A stretch of DNA of 64,000 nt from a virus. The notes beneath the pieces were generated by a model. That model did not search any database. It saw nothing but the letters and a program-made list of their open reading frames with translations, and had not been told where the DNA came from. This document shows positions 16,601 to 23,674 of this stretch, piece after piece (position 1 is the first letter of the stretch; each line of letters begins with the position of its first letter). The stretch covers positions 85,160-149,159 of IMG/VR virus record IMGVR_UViG_3300022602_000036; one strand, given 5' to 3'. The translations under genes and the position numbers were made by a program.

Positions 16601-17908
16601 ACAGGTGTTATTGCTAATCCTTACTATGACACAGCCGGTAACGCATTTATCATTGCTACACCCAATTCATTTACTAACCTAGATGATGCTGTGGTCAATA
16701 ACATTGGCTATGCTAACAAGGGTGCTTTGCCAGACTGGATGACCAGTGTGCAACCAAACGGCAAACAACTAGGATTTGTTCGCGCAGTGGTCTTGGCTTA
16801 TGTAGAACCAGGCATGGGCGACACTGTAGCTTGGCGTTTCCAACAACAGGGATATGACCTAAATGATCTCAACTTTGTTGTTGATCGCTACTTACTTGAC
16901 AACAATTACACTGCTAACTACGATATTACAGCCAATGCATTTATACCTAGCCGTGAAACTACATTTGATCGCTACCCAGCACTGAATACTATATTCACTG
17001 ACGTTGGCACAGTTGACTATGCAGTTAACACATCGTTTGAAATTATCAATGAACGCAGTGTGTTAGAAATCAACAGTAGTGGTGGCCTTGACGGTATTAC
17101 TTCATACTCTAGCGGACAAACCTTAGTGTTCTACCGTCAAGAATTTGGCACAACTGGTACTAACTCATACAATCAAGGCTGGAGTGATAGCCTAGCACCG
17201 TGGGATGGCCCAACGCCAGCCAGTGAGTGGGACTATCAAGGTTCAGAAGGTTGGGATGCTTCAACTTATGTACCAGGATACAAAGAATGGATTGACAATA
17301 GAGTTACCTCTGGAGTTACACACTATCCTACCTTAAACCAACGCATTGGCATTTGGACTGTGAACATTGACAGCAATGACTATGTGACTCTAACACCTAC
17401 ACTATTCCCTAGCTCAACTAGTAGCAGTATCACAGGCAATGTGTTGACTGTTGGTGGTACAGTTACAGCAACATTCTATGTAGGTATGGAAATATACGGT
17501 AATGCTATTGCAGGTGGCACTAGCGTGATCACAACTAATACATATATCACTAGTCAATTGACATCTGCTGAACCTGGTGGTTCCCTAGGAAAACGTGGTA
17601 CTTATCGTGTTAGCCAATACTACACTGTACCAACAGGCAGTATACAGATCTATCAAGATATGATCTATAACAATGCACTGTATGTACGCCAAGGGTACAC
17701 ACATGGTGGTACACACATTTATTATGACCCTGTGATTAAAACTGGTGCAACTTTACCAAATTACAGTGTTATTCCGCAACAGATTAAAACAGTCAATACA
17801 GAATTTGACGGAAATGGTACTAAATTCTATGACTACAGAGACAAATACAGCATACCAGAATCTGGTGATAGTTACGTAATATTCCCGCATCAGAATGTTT
17901 TTAACTAG
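13661..17908 (+). CDS. Large tail fibre protein with Ig-like repeats
   Basis: This 1415-residue protein is the largest product of the window. It carries several putative Ig (He_PIG-type) modules recognisable by L-P-P-G-L-x-L followed by G-x-I/L-S-G, near residues 42, 150 and 730. The remainder is rich in G/S/T/N beta repeats such as D-Y-I-T-Q-x-S-x-G-A-N-A-T, which recurs about three times between residues 385 and 510. The architecture suggests a long adhesive fibre. Late expression with its neighbours and the start 3 bases after the upstream stop support a virion role. Receptor specificity cannot be predicted. Confidence 0.8.
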   Translation: MAYPVWITPAGNLGIVPEEEFYQLPLDAFDAAGGQLKFFQVSGTLPPGMQVVSDTANSKGYVQGIPVSTAGPDQNQEYSFTVRVQNLSDGGLADRSFTLTITNVAPPIIVPRNVDLGTYFDGSYVNIQLEAPEYIVGAIETWTVKTGTLPPGLTLTTSGLLSGYLQPIPANGYAGEPGWDDTPWDDLGWQFPLGSISKNFDFSIEVFDGANYDLSTYKMLVEPRAYLTDDSTLLTVDATTVNGKPLTVDTGARHFPIITTTQADFVPERQGGWFSQQIQAIDLDSDVLQYVIPTLDAGSFDEQNIVSEPSYIDAVVTNNSITVGTSSLVTPTIAPLTNGTQIQVLQNYTDPDSEQTSLVWYNATVNNYTTVQLTGNTIVRGNVGDYITQASSGANATISNVSTTTGFMTLGGASLTGTIALAGGVLTATKGSYITQTISGNTANAVVTGNVTNTLVVPVQFLTGGFVTTTNSYLQLNGSNLTVWPLTVTISPTSVTFNANIGDYITQPSTGANATVIDPHGTIDTDGWSSNVVNPFVLAVQYTSGTFNVGAGNIQINGSNVSIYPTSVSCVTSVAAQYNSANAFRLISGSYAYIKGANTRSIPTSITSVGVTVDGSPNTQGAGFDAGYFDQGSLQLPSTLSCDVNSGWITGSLPVQIANETTYNFSIEVYKRDYPGYITKQLYTLTILGDLYNNIEWLTPSYLGTIENGAVSDLSITALSSEGKSVYYTYTPGAYLSLPQGLELQPDGLISGRVSFELFSLDNGYTTFDVNNVAVANPTTFDHTFNFSVDAIAFDQTARATQTFSIVVRERNTKPYENLYLKAYLTPYQRREFQTIMLDSSVFPPDAIYRHTDPWFGRSKDIKTLFLAGLNPSTAAEYANAVKTNHFGKRLLFGNVKSAVARTDNVYDVTDNNTGAVVGTWNQTTLVFVPTDYSLGYTVSNQIPNGTTIGQQHIKYDVVYVEIQDENTPPVGQNRDSINLTGVIANPYYDTAGNAFIIATPNSFTNLDDAVVNNIGYANKGALPDWMTSVQPNGKQLGFVRAVVLAYVEPGMGDTVAWRFQQQGYDLNDLNFVVDRYLLDNNYTANYDITANAFIPSRETTFDRYPALNTIFTDVGTVDYAVNTSFEIINERSVLEINSSGGLDGITSYSSGQTLVFYRQEFGTTGTNSYNQGWSDSLAPWDGPTPASEWDYQGSEGWDASTYVPGYKEWIDNRVTSGVTHYPTLNQRIGIWTVNIDSNDYVTLTPTLFPSSTSSSITGNVLTVGGTVTATFYVGMEIYGNAIAGGTSVITTNTYITSQLTSAEPGGSLGKRGTYRVSQYYTVPTGSIQIYQDMIYNNALYVRQGYTHGGTHIYYDPVIKTGATLPNYSVIPQQIKTVNTEFDGNGTKFYDYRDKYSIPESGDSYVIFPHQNVFN

Positions 17909-17919
17909 GTACAAAATGC

Positions 17920-17947
17920 TATAAATACACTTGTAGTCTGATAAATA
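17920..17947 (+). promoter_or_regulatory. Tandem late promoter octamers
   Basis: TATAAATA (17920-17927) and GATAAATA (17940-17947) lie 12 bases apart, 42 and 22 bases before the fibre gene at 17970. The first is the exact T4 late consensus. AACGAGAG serves as SD. Confidence 0.6.
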
Positions 17948-17969
17948 AACACATAACGAGAGATTTTAA

Positions 17970-19127
17970 ATGAGTAATATTAATCCACAAAATATTGACG
18001 GAACATACCCAATAGCTGGGCAGGACAACAACAGCCAAGGTTTCCGCGATAATTTTACTAATACTGTCAATAACTTTACTTTTGCGGCTGCAGAATTAAC
18101 AGATTTACAGACTTATGCTGTGTTAAAAGGACCATTAGGTTCAGTAGGTCAAAGCGGTACACCTACTAACACAATGAACTATACCTATATTACACAACCA
18201 CAACTATTACAAGCTGTTGAAACCAAATATGATTTTGGTACTATTTCAACAGGTGCAAGTTTTACAGTTGATTGGACTCAAGGACATTTCCAAACAGTAG
18301 CAGTCAGTGGTACAGCTACAATGGCATTTGCGGCTACTTGGCCAACAACTAATTTATACACACGACTAAGATTACAAGTTACTACAGCTAACACTACAGT
18401 ATTGACCTTACCAAGCTCAATTACCAACGTTAGCACATTACAAGGTTATACAAGTGGCACATCAGTTTCGTTGCCAGCTAGCACATACGTATTTGAATTT
18501 AGCACATACAACGCTGGCAGCACAGTGTTAATTAACGATGTACTACGTAACTATAACGTAGAAATTGCAGGTAACGTAGGCAACTTTACTACTGCTAATA
18601 TTACTGGTAATCTAAGTGTCAATGGTAGTATTATTACCTGGGCAGGCAGTGGTGCTAATATCACACTTGATCCAGATGGCACAGCAGATGTTGTATTAAC
18701 CAATAACACAGCATTATGGCTATTAGACACAACACCAACAACGGGCCCAAATACAGGTACATTGATCAACTACGGTGGTGCAAGTATTGGTGGTAACTTA
18801 TACACAGGTGGTGCTAGAATTATTGGTGGATATCAATATAGCTCACCAACTAGCGGATTTAGTGTTACTATTAACAACAACGTTGAACGTTTGATTATTG
18901 ATCCAAGTACAAACAACGTACTAGCAACTGGTACTATTACACTACCAAGTGCTAACGTTGATGCTACATTGGTTACTGTCAGCTCAACATATGGTATTAC
19001 GGCATTGACTGTAAATCCAAATCCTGGCACAGTAGTTAAACCAAGTGGTACTATTACCTTAGCTAATAGCACTACTATTTCGTTCTTCTACCATTCAAGT
19101 GAATCAACTTGGTATAGATTAAGTTAA
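17970..19127 (+). CDS. Tail-fibre-like virion protein
   Basis: This 385-residue protein begins with a variant of the shared N-terminal module (P-I-A-G-Q-D-N-N-S-Q-G-F-R-D-N-F, then V-N-N-F). Its C-terminal ~95 residues are paralogous to the 12983-13657 protein. The middle consists of threonine-rich beta repeats. The module likely attaches the fibre to the tail while the C-terminus folds the tip. Two late promoters precede it, so high late expression is expected. Confidence 0.75.
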   Translation: MSNINPQNIDGTYPIAGQDNNSQGFRDNFTNTVNNFTFAAAELTDLQTYAVLKGPLGSVGQSGTPTNTMNYTYITQPQLLQAVETKYDFGTISTGASFTVDWTQGHFQTVAVSGTATMAFAATWPTTNLYTRLRLQVTTANTTVLTLPSSITNVSTLQGYTSGTSVSLPASTYVFEFSTYNAGSTVLINDVLRNYNVEIAGNVGNFTTANITGNLSVNGSIITWAGSGANITLDPDGTADVVLTNNTALWLLDTTPTTGPNTGTLINYGGASIGGNLYTGGARIIGGYQYSSPTSGFSVTINNNVERLIIDPSTNNVLATGTITLPSANVDATLVTVSSTYGITALTVNPNPGTVVKPSGTITLANSTTISFFYHSSESTWYRLS

Positions 19128-19142
19128 TATCTACCAAAATCA

Positions 19143-19172
19143 TTGACTCCTTATGCTGCATTAATATATAAT
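19143..19172 (+). promoter_or_regulatory. Sigma70-type promoter
   Basis: TTGACT (19143-19148), an 18-base spacer and TATAAT (19167-19172) lie 22 bases before the ATG at 19195; AAGGAG is the SD. It starts a new, probably early, operon after the fibre genes. Confidence 0.7.
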
Positions 19173-19194
19173 GTAGTATAAGGAGTTTTCTTTT

Positions 19195-19437
19195 ATGCAT
19201 CCATTAAGTCCAGATTTATCAAAATTATCAGATGAAGAGTTACACAGTAAACGAGCTGAGCTGCAGAATCGTCTAGGCTATGCTTACCGTATTGGTAGCG
19301 CAGACATGGTAAATCAATTAAATTTATTAATTCAAGACTATGCCCTAGAAGTAGAAGCACGTAATAAAAAAATGATGCAGGACGCTCAAAAATCAGGCAG
19401 ACTAGGACCAGATGGTCCTAAGGATATTACCTACTAA
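19195..19437 (+). CDS. Small helical conserved protein
   Basis: This 80-residue, mostly helical protein (L-S-D-E-E-L-H-S-K-R-A-E-L-Q-N-R) ends with a glycine/proline tail. It is the first gene after a sigma70-type promoter and overlaps the DnaE-like fragment gene by one base (TAATG). I believe relatives occur in other T4-like phages, but no function is known. Confidence 0.6.
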   Translation: MHPLSPDLSKLSDEELHSKRAELQNRLGYAYRIGSADMVNQLNLLIQDYALEVEARNKKMMQDAQKSGRLGPDGPKDITY

Positions 19438-19949
19438 TGAAGTACGATCAATACGGCAGAAGGTATACGGATAGTAACGAATTGTGTAACTTACTGTATA
19501 GTAATCCCAACTTGGATTTGAGTCTCTTTCAGGTCGAAGATCCGCAAGAGTACAATAAAAGTCGTGATGAATTACACGCAGAAGTTCCTTGGCTACGTGG
19601 ATATGTTGAGCTTGGCGAAACAGTTAGTTTCTTTGACAATCGTTGGCAAAGCCACTGGCGCATGCCAGATGAATACAAAGAACTAGACATTGCTGCTTAT
19701 GTTCTAGGCCTATGTACACAAGACTATGAACTACAGCGAGTGGGCGAAGAATTACTGTTATTCCAAGAACGTGATGCTTTTAATTTGTTACGTTATATGA
19801 AATATCTAGTAGACACCTTACGTAAGAATAATGTAGTCTGGGGAGTAGGACGTGGGTCAAGTGTAGCAAGTTACGTATTGTTCTTATTAGGTGTACATAA
19901 AATCAACAGTATCTATTATAATTTAGACATAGAAGAATTCCTCAAATAA
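19437..19949 (+). CDS. DnaE-like (family C polymerase) fragment protein
   Basis: The last 40 residues of this 170-residue protein read V-G-R-G-S-S-V-A-S-Y (137-146), then L-L-G-V-H-K-I-N-S-I-Y-Y-N-L and E-E-F-L. This matches the palm segment of bacterial DNA polymerase III alpha (G-P-G-R-G-S-A-A-G-S-L). The protein stops just before the D-x-D catalytic aspartates would occur, so it cannot polymerise alone. It may bind nucleotide or DNA or act as a regulator. The gene is intact with normal codon use and sits upstream of the replication genes, so it does not look like decay. Confidence 0.65.
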   Translation: MKYDQYGRRYTDSNELCNLLYSNPNLDLSLFQVEDPQEYNKSRDELHAEVPWLRGYVELGETVSFFDNRWQSHWRMPDEYKELDIAAYVLGLCTQDYELQRVGEELLLFQERDAFNLLRYMKYLVDTLRKNNVVWGVGRGSSVASYVLFLLGVHKINSIYYNLDIEEFLK

Positions 19950-19952
19950 ATA
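19945..19952 (+). promoter_or_regulatory. T4-like late promoter octamer
   Basis: AATAAATA overlaps the stop of the DnaE-like gene and lies 24 bases before the ATG at 19977; TTAGGAGAAA is the SD. Confidence 0.5.
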
Positions 19953-19976
19953 CGCATATATTAGGAGAAACAAAAG

Positions 19977-20417
19977 ATGGCAACAAATCACAGAACAGCC
20001 AGAGGTGTGCCAATTGACATGGATAGAATTCGTTTGTCAAACGAAACTACCATTGCTGTAGGCAATATGAATGTTAATGCCCGCGGTGATCAATTAGGAC
20101 CAGGTGGCAAAATTATCAAAACTCGCGCACAGATCATGGCTGACGCAAATAAATTACACAACAGCCCTTTGGCAGATGAAACTCCAATAAGTGAATCTGC
20201 TGATGCTGATCCAACTACACCACAACCAGCAGTACTACAACCCACAGTAGATCACGACACCCCAGTTGTAGAGTCAAATGATCCTCCTGCGTATGTTAAA
20301 CCTCGTGGCAGTTTTGCTGACAGCGTGGCTAATCAAGCAGATGTTACTCAAGAACTATTAGATCCAAGTGTTATTGGATTGGGTGATAAAAAATCTAACG
20401 GACCACAAAGGCTATAA
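19977..20417 (+). CDS. Conserved phage protein, probably virion-associated
   Basis: This 146-residue protein has a conserved N-terminal block (R-G-V-P-I-D-M-D-R-I-R-L, then N-V-N-A-R-G-D-Q-L-G and R-A-Q-I-M-A-D-A). A proline/threonine/aspartate-rich low-complexity middle is followed by a short conserved end. I believe the N-terminal block recurs in marine T4-like phages. A late octamer suggests a structural or assembly role. The function is unknown. Confidence 0.6.
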   Translation: MATNHRTARGVPIDMDRIRLSNETTIAVGNMNVNARGDQLGPGGKIIKTRAQIMADANKLHNSPLADETPISESADADPTTPQPAVLQPTVDHDTPVVESNDPPAYVKPRGSFADSVANQADVTQELLDPSVIGLGDKKSNGPQRL

Positions 20418-20418
20418 C

Positions 20419-20772
20419 ATGAGTGTATATGACGCAAAGAAAATTACCAAGTTTACTGCAATAAAAAATTATGTTGTTGTAACTGACATGAATTTCAAAG
20501 AAAAAATATCGCACGGTGGAATCATTATTCCACACAGTGACGGTAAACTAGAAGGTGTTCACCCACGCTGGGGTAAGGTCTATGCTATTGGCCCTAACCA
20601 AAAAGATGTCAAGGTTGGCCAATATGTTCTAGTCAAACACGGTCGTTGGACCAGAGGTATATTAATTGAAGATACAGAAGGTGAGAAAACCATCCGCCGT
20701 ATTGACGATGCAGACATTCTAATGGTCAGCGATGAACCTATGCAAGACGAAACAATTGGTCGCGGCTTGTAA
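20419..20772 (+). CDS. GroES-like co-chaperonin (T4 gp31-like)
   Basis: This 117-residue protein resembles the GroES/Cpn10 barrel, with V-V-V-T-D near the start, G-G-I-I-I-P at the mobile loop, G-K-V-Y-A-I-G-P, V-K-V-G-Q-Y-V-L-V and D-D-A-D-I-L-M-V. In T4, gp31 replaces GroES on host GroEL to allow folding of the large capsid protein. I chose the ATG at 20419, which fits the family start. It is followed directly by a TTG-start gene, so it belongs to an operon that runs into the clamp loader. Confidence 0.8.
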   Translation: MSVYDAKKITKFTAIKNYVVVTDMNFKEKISHGGIIIPHSDGKLEGVHPRWGKVYAIGPNQKDVKVGQYVLVKHGRWTRGILIEDTEGEKTIRRIDDADILMVSDEPMQDETIGRGL

Positions 20773-21000
20773 TTGGAAGACACACCCTTTATCCCCCACG
20801 AAGTAGTAAGCGCAATCAGGAAGCTGGCTCGTATGGCCAGCGATCCTCATTCTGACGGATTTACTCAATGCACTTACAAACATGATCTTTATGTGTTAAA
20901 ATGTTTTATAGAAGATGAATATAAACGCTGTCCAGACTTCCCACAGCAAGAAGCAGAGTGGGAGCGAGATCGTTTAATGGAGATACTCAAAAGAAAATGA
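20773..21000 (+). CDS. Conserved small phage protein
   Basis: This 75-residue acidic helical protein begins at a TTG directly after the GroES-like stop and overlaps the next start (ATGA). It has two cysteines and no recognised motif. Tight packing between co-chaperonin and clamp loader genes argues that it is expressed, but not what it does. Confidence 0.55.
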   Translation: MEDTPFIPHEVVSAIRKLARMASDPHSDGFTQCTYKHDLYVLKCFIEDEYKRCPDFPQQEAEWERDRLMEILKRK

Positions 21001-21128
21001 TGATATTGACCTTGATTGTTTTGTTAGCATTTGTTATACTAGTACTATTAAACATTGGCAAGGACCGCAGTTGCTCAGGCAGTTGCTGTCAAGGCCGTAA
21101 ACCATGTGATTGCAAGGATAACAAATGA
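20997..21128 (+). CDS. Small membrane protein with cysteine-rich tail (43 aa)
   Basis: An ATG at 20997 overlaps the upstream stop, and the TGA at 21126-21128 overlaps the clamp loader ATG. The product has one membrane helix (residues 3-20) followed by a tail with five cysteines, C-S-G-S-C-C-Q-G and C-D-C. The tail could bind metal or be disulfide-linked. Coupling on both sides supports the gene. Confidence 0.6.
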   Translation: MMILTLIVLLAFVILVLLNIGKDRSCSGSCCQGRKPCDCKDNK

Positions 21129-22048
21129 AAGATTTATGGGTAGAAAAGTATAGACCAAAAACACTAGATGGCTATGTGTTTGTGGATAATCATCAACGTG
21201 ACCAAGTTGCTAGCTGGATCAAAGCTGGGACCATTCCGCACTTGATGTTTCACGGTGGTCCAGGAACAGGCAAGACCACACTGGCACGTATGCTGATTAA
21301 TGAACTTGGTGTAGATGACTATGACGTACTTACTGCTAACGGAAGTAAAGAAGCACGTAAAGTAGAATGGATTGACAAACTTATTAATTTTTGTCAGACT
21401 ATGCCATATGGTGCTTTTAAGGTAGTATTAATTGACGAAGCTGACTATATGAATCCTGTGTCAGTACAACCAGCACTGCGTAATCTAATGGAAGAATACA
21501 GTCAAAGTGTACGCTTTATCTTAACCTGTAACTATCCTAACAAGATTCTTCCTCCAATACACAGTCGTTGTCAAACCTTACAGATTGCCAAGGCAGATCA
21601 TACAGAGTTCACAGCCAGAGTTGCTACAGTATTGGTCACAGAAGGCGTTGAATTTGATTTAGATAACCTAGACAGCTATGTCAAAGCTACCTATCCAGAC
21701 CTACGTAAATGTTTGAATCTAGTGCAACAAAATAGCCAAGTTGGAGTACTACGTAAACCTAGCGATGGTGATGGTGCAGTAGGTGATTGGCGATTAGATG
21801 CTGTAGATTTATTCAAAGCAGGTAAAATCAAAGAAGCTCGTACACTGATCTGTAGTCAAGCAGCCGCAGAAGACATGGACGGTATGTATCGTTGGATGTA
21901 TGACAATCTTGACATTTGGGGTAAAACCCCAGAGCAACAAGATGAAGCTATTGTTATTATTCGCAAAGGTCTAGTAAATGTACCTTTGGTTGCTGATCAA
22001 GAAATCAATTTAAGTGCAACACTTGTGGAGTTAACACAAATTGCTTAA
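21125..22048 (+). CDS. Sliding clamp loader ATPase (T4 gp44-like)
   Basis: This 307-residue AAA+ protein loads the sliding clamp onto primed DNA using ATP. Walker A is G-G-P-G-T-G-K-T (44-51), Walker B is L-I-D-E-A-D (D104-E-A-D107) and the arginine-finger motif S-R-C lies near residue 148. The RFC-type start W-V-E-K-Y-R-P and typical length support gp44/RFC small subunit. No obvious gp62 partner follows. Clamp (59.3 kb) and polymerase (55.6 kb) are far away, so replication genes are dispersed. It overlaps both neighbours. Confidence 0.93.
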   Translation: MKDLWVEKYRPKTLDGYVFVDNHQRDQVASWIKAGTIPHLMFHGGPGTGKTTLARMLINELGVDDYDVLTANGSKEARKVEWIDKLINFCQTMPYGAFKVVLIDEADYMNPVSVQPALRNLMEEYSQSVRFILTCNYPNKILPPIHSRCQTLQIAKADHTEFTARVATVLVTEGVEFDLDNLDSYVKATYPDLRKCLNLVQQNSQVGVLRKPSDGDGAVGDWRLDAVDLFKAGKIKEARTLICSQAAAEDMDGMYRWMYDNLDIWGKTPEQQDEAIVIIRKGLVNVPLVADQEINLSATLVELTQIA

Positions 22049-23051
22049 TTACTCTGGAAGACTGTTTACCTTTGGGTGCAGTTTTACAAATTATGATTGG
22101 CCCACATGGGCAGATATCTTAGGGCGCAAATTTTCATATTACGAAAATTGGGGGCATGCTGGAGGTGGAAACCAATATATTTTTAATTCAGTAATAGAAG
22201 CTAATTTAAGAAATAAATTTACTGCCGACGATACCATCATCATTATGTGGACATCTGTTACTAGGAATGACAGTTATTCAAAAGGTAATTGGATTTTCGA
22301 CCCTGATCATATGGGAGATACTGCTGATTATCGTGGATTACTTATAAGAGATCTAGCATCAATTACTGCTATTAGTAATCTTCTTGAATCATTGGGCGTG
22401 TGTTATGAGTTCTTATCAATGCTTCCATTGACATTAAGTCCGAATTTTGATCTATCCACTAGTAATTTCGAATTAACTGAATTTAATGACGAAGTTACTG
22501 ATGTTATTGCATTATACTCCGAGACCGTAGATAAAATAAAACCAAGCTATTATGAGTTGGTAGCAAAGTTTGACTGGTTTAGTGGGCAAGGATTAACTCT
22601 AGATTACTTACCAACAGACCTTGAATTAACTAGATTAGTCAAGGATACTGTAGATCTTCCTGGAGAATATTATAAATTTGTAGGAACTAATTTTCCTTCG
22701 TTTGAAGAATACTATTTTAATAATTATGATCATTACCCAGATTTCGTTAAAAAAGAAATTAAAAAGTTTGACAAAATTAAAAAATCAATTTATGATCAAA
22801 ACAAAAAAGAATTATTAAAATTAATCGATTATCGGACTGGATTAGTTCTAAAAAAACTTAAAAAATATCCCCGAGATCCACATCCTACCCCCAGTGAACA
22901 TTTACGATATTTAGAAATGGTATTCCCTAAATTACATGTCGACTCTGAAACCAGATATTGGGTTAGTGAATATAACACAAAAGTATTAAGTTATGAAATA
23001 GTTAGTATTTGGCAACAGTGGCAATCTCAAATACCAAAAATTAGATTATAG
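22041..23051 (+). CDS. SGNH/GDSL hydrolase-like protein
   Basis: This 336-residue protein starts with L-F-T-F-G-C-S-F-T-N-Y, resembling block I of SGNH hydrolases (G-D-S) with Cys before the nucleophilic Ser. W-G-H-A-G-G-G-N (about residues 38-45) supplies the Gly/Asn elements. I-I-M-W-T-S-V-T-R resembles block III. Such phage proteins may be esterases acting on surface glycans. The C-terminal half is rich in lysine and tyrosine and unassigned. The start is a TTG overlapping the clamp loader end, without a strong SD. Confidence 0.6.
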   Translation: MLNYSGRLFTFGCSFTNYDWPTWADILGRKFSYYENWGHAGGGNQYIFNSVIEANLRNKFTADDTIIIMWTSVTRNDSYSKGNWIFDPDHMGDTADYRGLLIRDLASITAISNLLESLGVCYEFLSMLPLTLSPNFDLSTSNFELTEFNDEVTDVIALYSETVDKIKPSYYELVAKFDWFSGQGLTLDYLPTDLELTRLVKDTVDLPGEYYKFVGTNFPSFEEYYFNNYDHYPDFVKKEIKKFDKIKKSIYDQNKKELLKLIDYRTGLVLKKLKKYPRDPHPTPSEHLRYLEMVFPKLHVDSETRYWVSEYNTKVLSYEIVSIWQQWQSQIPKIRL

Positions 23052-23061
23052 GAATTTTACC

Positions 23062-23376
23062 ATGGCAAATTTAAACATTTATCTAGTAGCTCAATATGTA
23101 GCTAGACCTAAAGACTCCACTAAAACAGCTCAACCTGGTTATATGACAAATCCTGAGAATATTGAGTGGGATGAGCGTATGTATATCACGCAAGGTATAC
23201 GTAAAAAAGATGAACAAATGAACGTGATTTTAGACCTAACCGAAGAGAAAATCATTAAAAATAGCTTCGAAAGTGGCAAGAAATTTAATGAGATGTTTGA
23301 ATACTTCTACGAGGCTTATGGCAATTATATCGACGAGTGCATAACTACTATCAATGAAACGAACAACCTTAAATAA
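23062..23376 (+). CDS. Hypothetical protein (104 aa)
   Basis: This 104-residue protein has a beta-rich N-terminal half (I-Y-L-V-A-Q-Y-V-A-R-P) and a helical C-terminal half. The N-terminal A-R-P-K-D and W-D-E-R-M-Y-I-T lines look like a small phage core protein, but no family is recognised. It overlaps the cupin gene by 23 bases. Confidence 0.5.
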   Translation: MANLNIYLVAQYVARPKDSTKTAQPGYMTNPENIEWDERMYITQGIRKKDEQMNVILDLTEEKIIKNSFESGKKFNEMFEYFYEAYGNYIDECITTINETNNLK

Positions 23377-23674
23377 TTGCGGAGCCCGTGGTTGGTTTAT
23401 AGGCAACTTCGATGGTGCTGTGCATCGGACCACTGATTTCGAAATATGTTACCAAAAGAATCCACGTGGGCAAACTGCTAGCCATATTCATAAACTGGCT
23501 TACGAAATAACTCTGGTTATTAGTGGTCGACAAATTTGCAATGGGCAAATGTTCACTGCCGGAGAAATTTGCGTGTTAGAGCCCGGTGATATTAGTCAAA
23601 TCGAATACCTTGAAGAAACTGAAGTAGTTACTATTAAAACTCCTAGCATACCTACTGACAAGCATTATCTATAA
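23354..23674 (+). CDS. Cupin-domain protein
   Basis: This 106-residue single-domain cupin has the metal-binding set H44-I-H46-x4-E51 and a second motif near L-E-P-G-D-I-S-Q-I. Small cupins act as sugar-nucleotide epimerases/isomerases, dioxygenases or metal-dependent binding proteins. The next gene, convergent and overlapping by 23 bases, is a radical SAM enzyme, and a second oxygenase-like gene is nearby. The three could share a pathway; this is inference. Confidence 0.75.
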   Translation: MKRTTLNNCGARGWFIGNFDGAVHRTTDFEICYQKNPRGQTASHIHKLAYEITLVISGRQICNGQMFTAGEICVLEPGDISQIEYLEETEVVTIKTPSIPTDKHYL

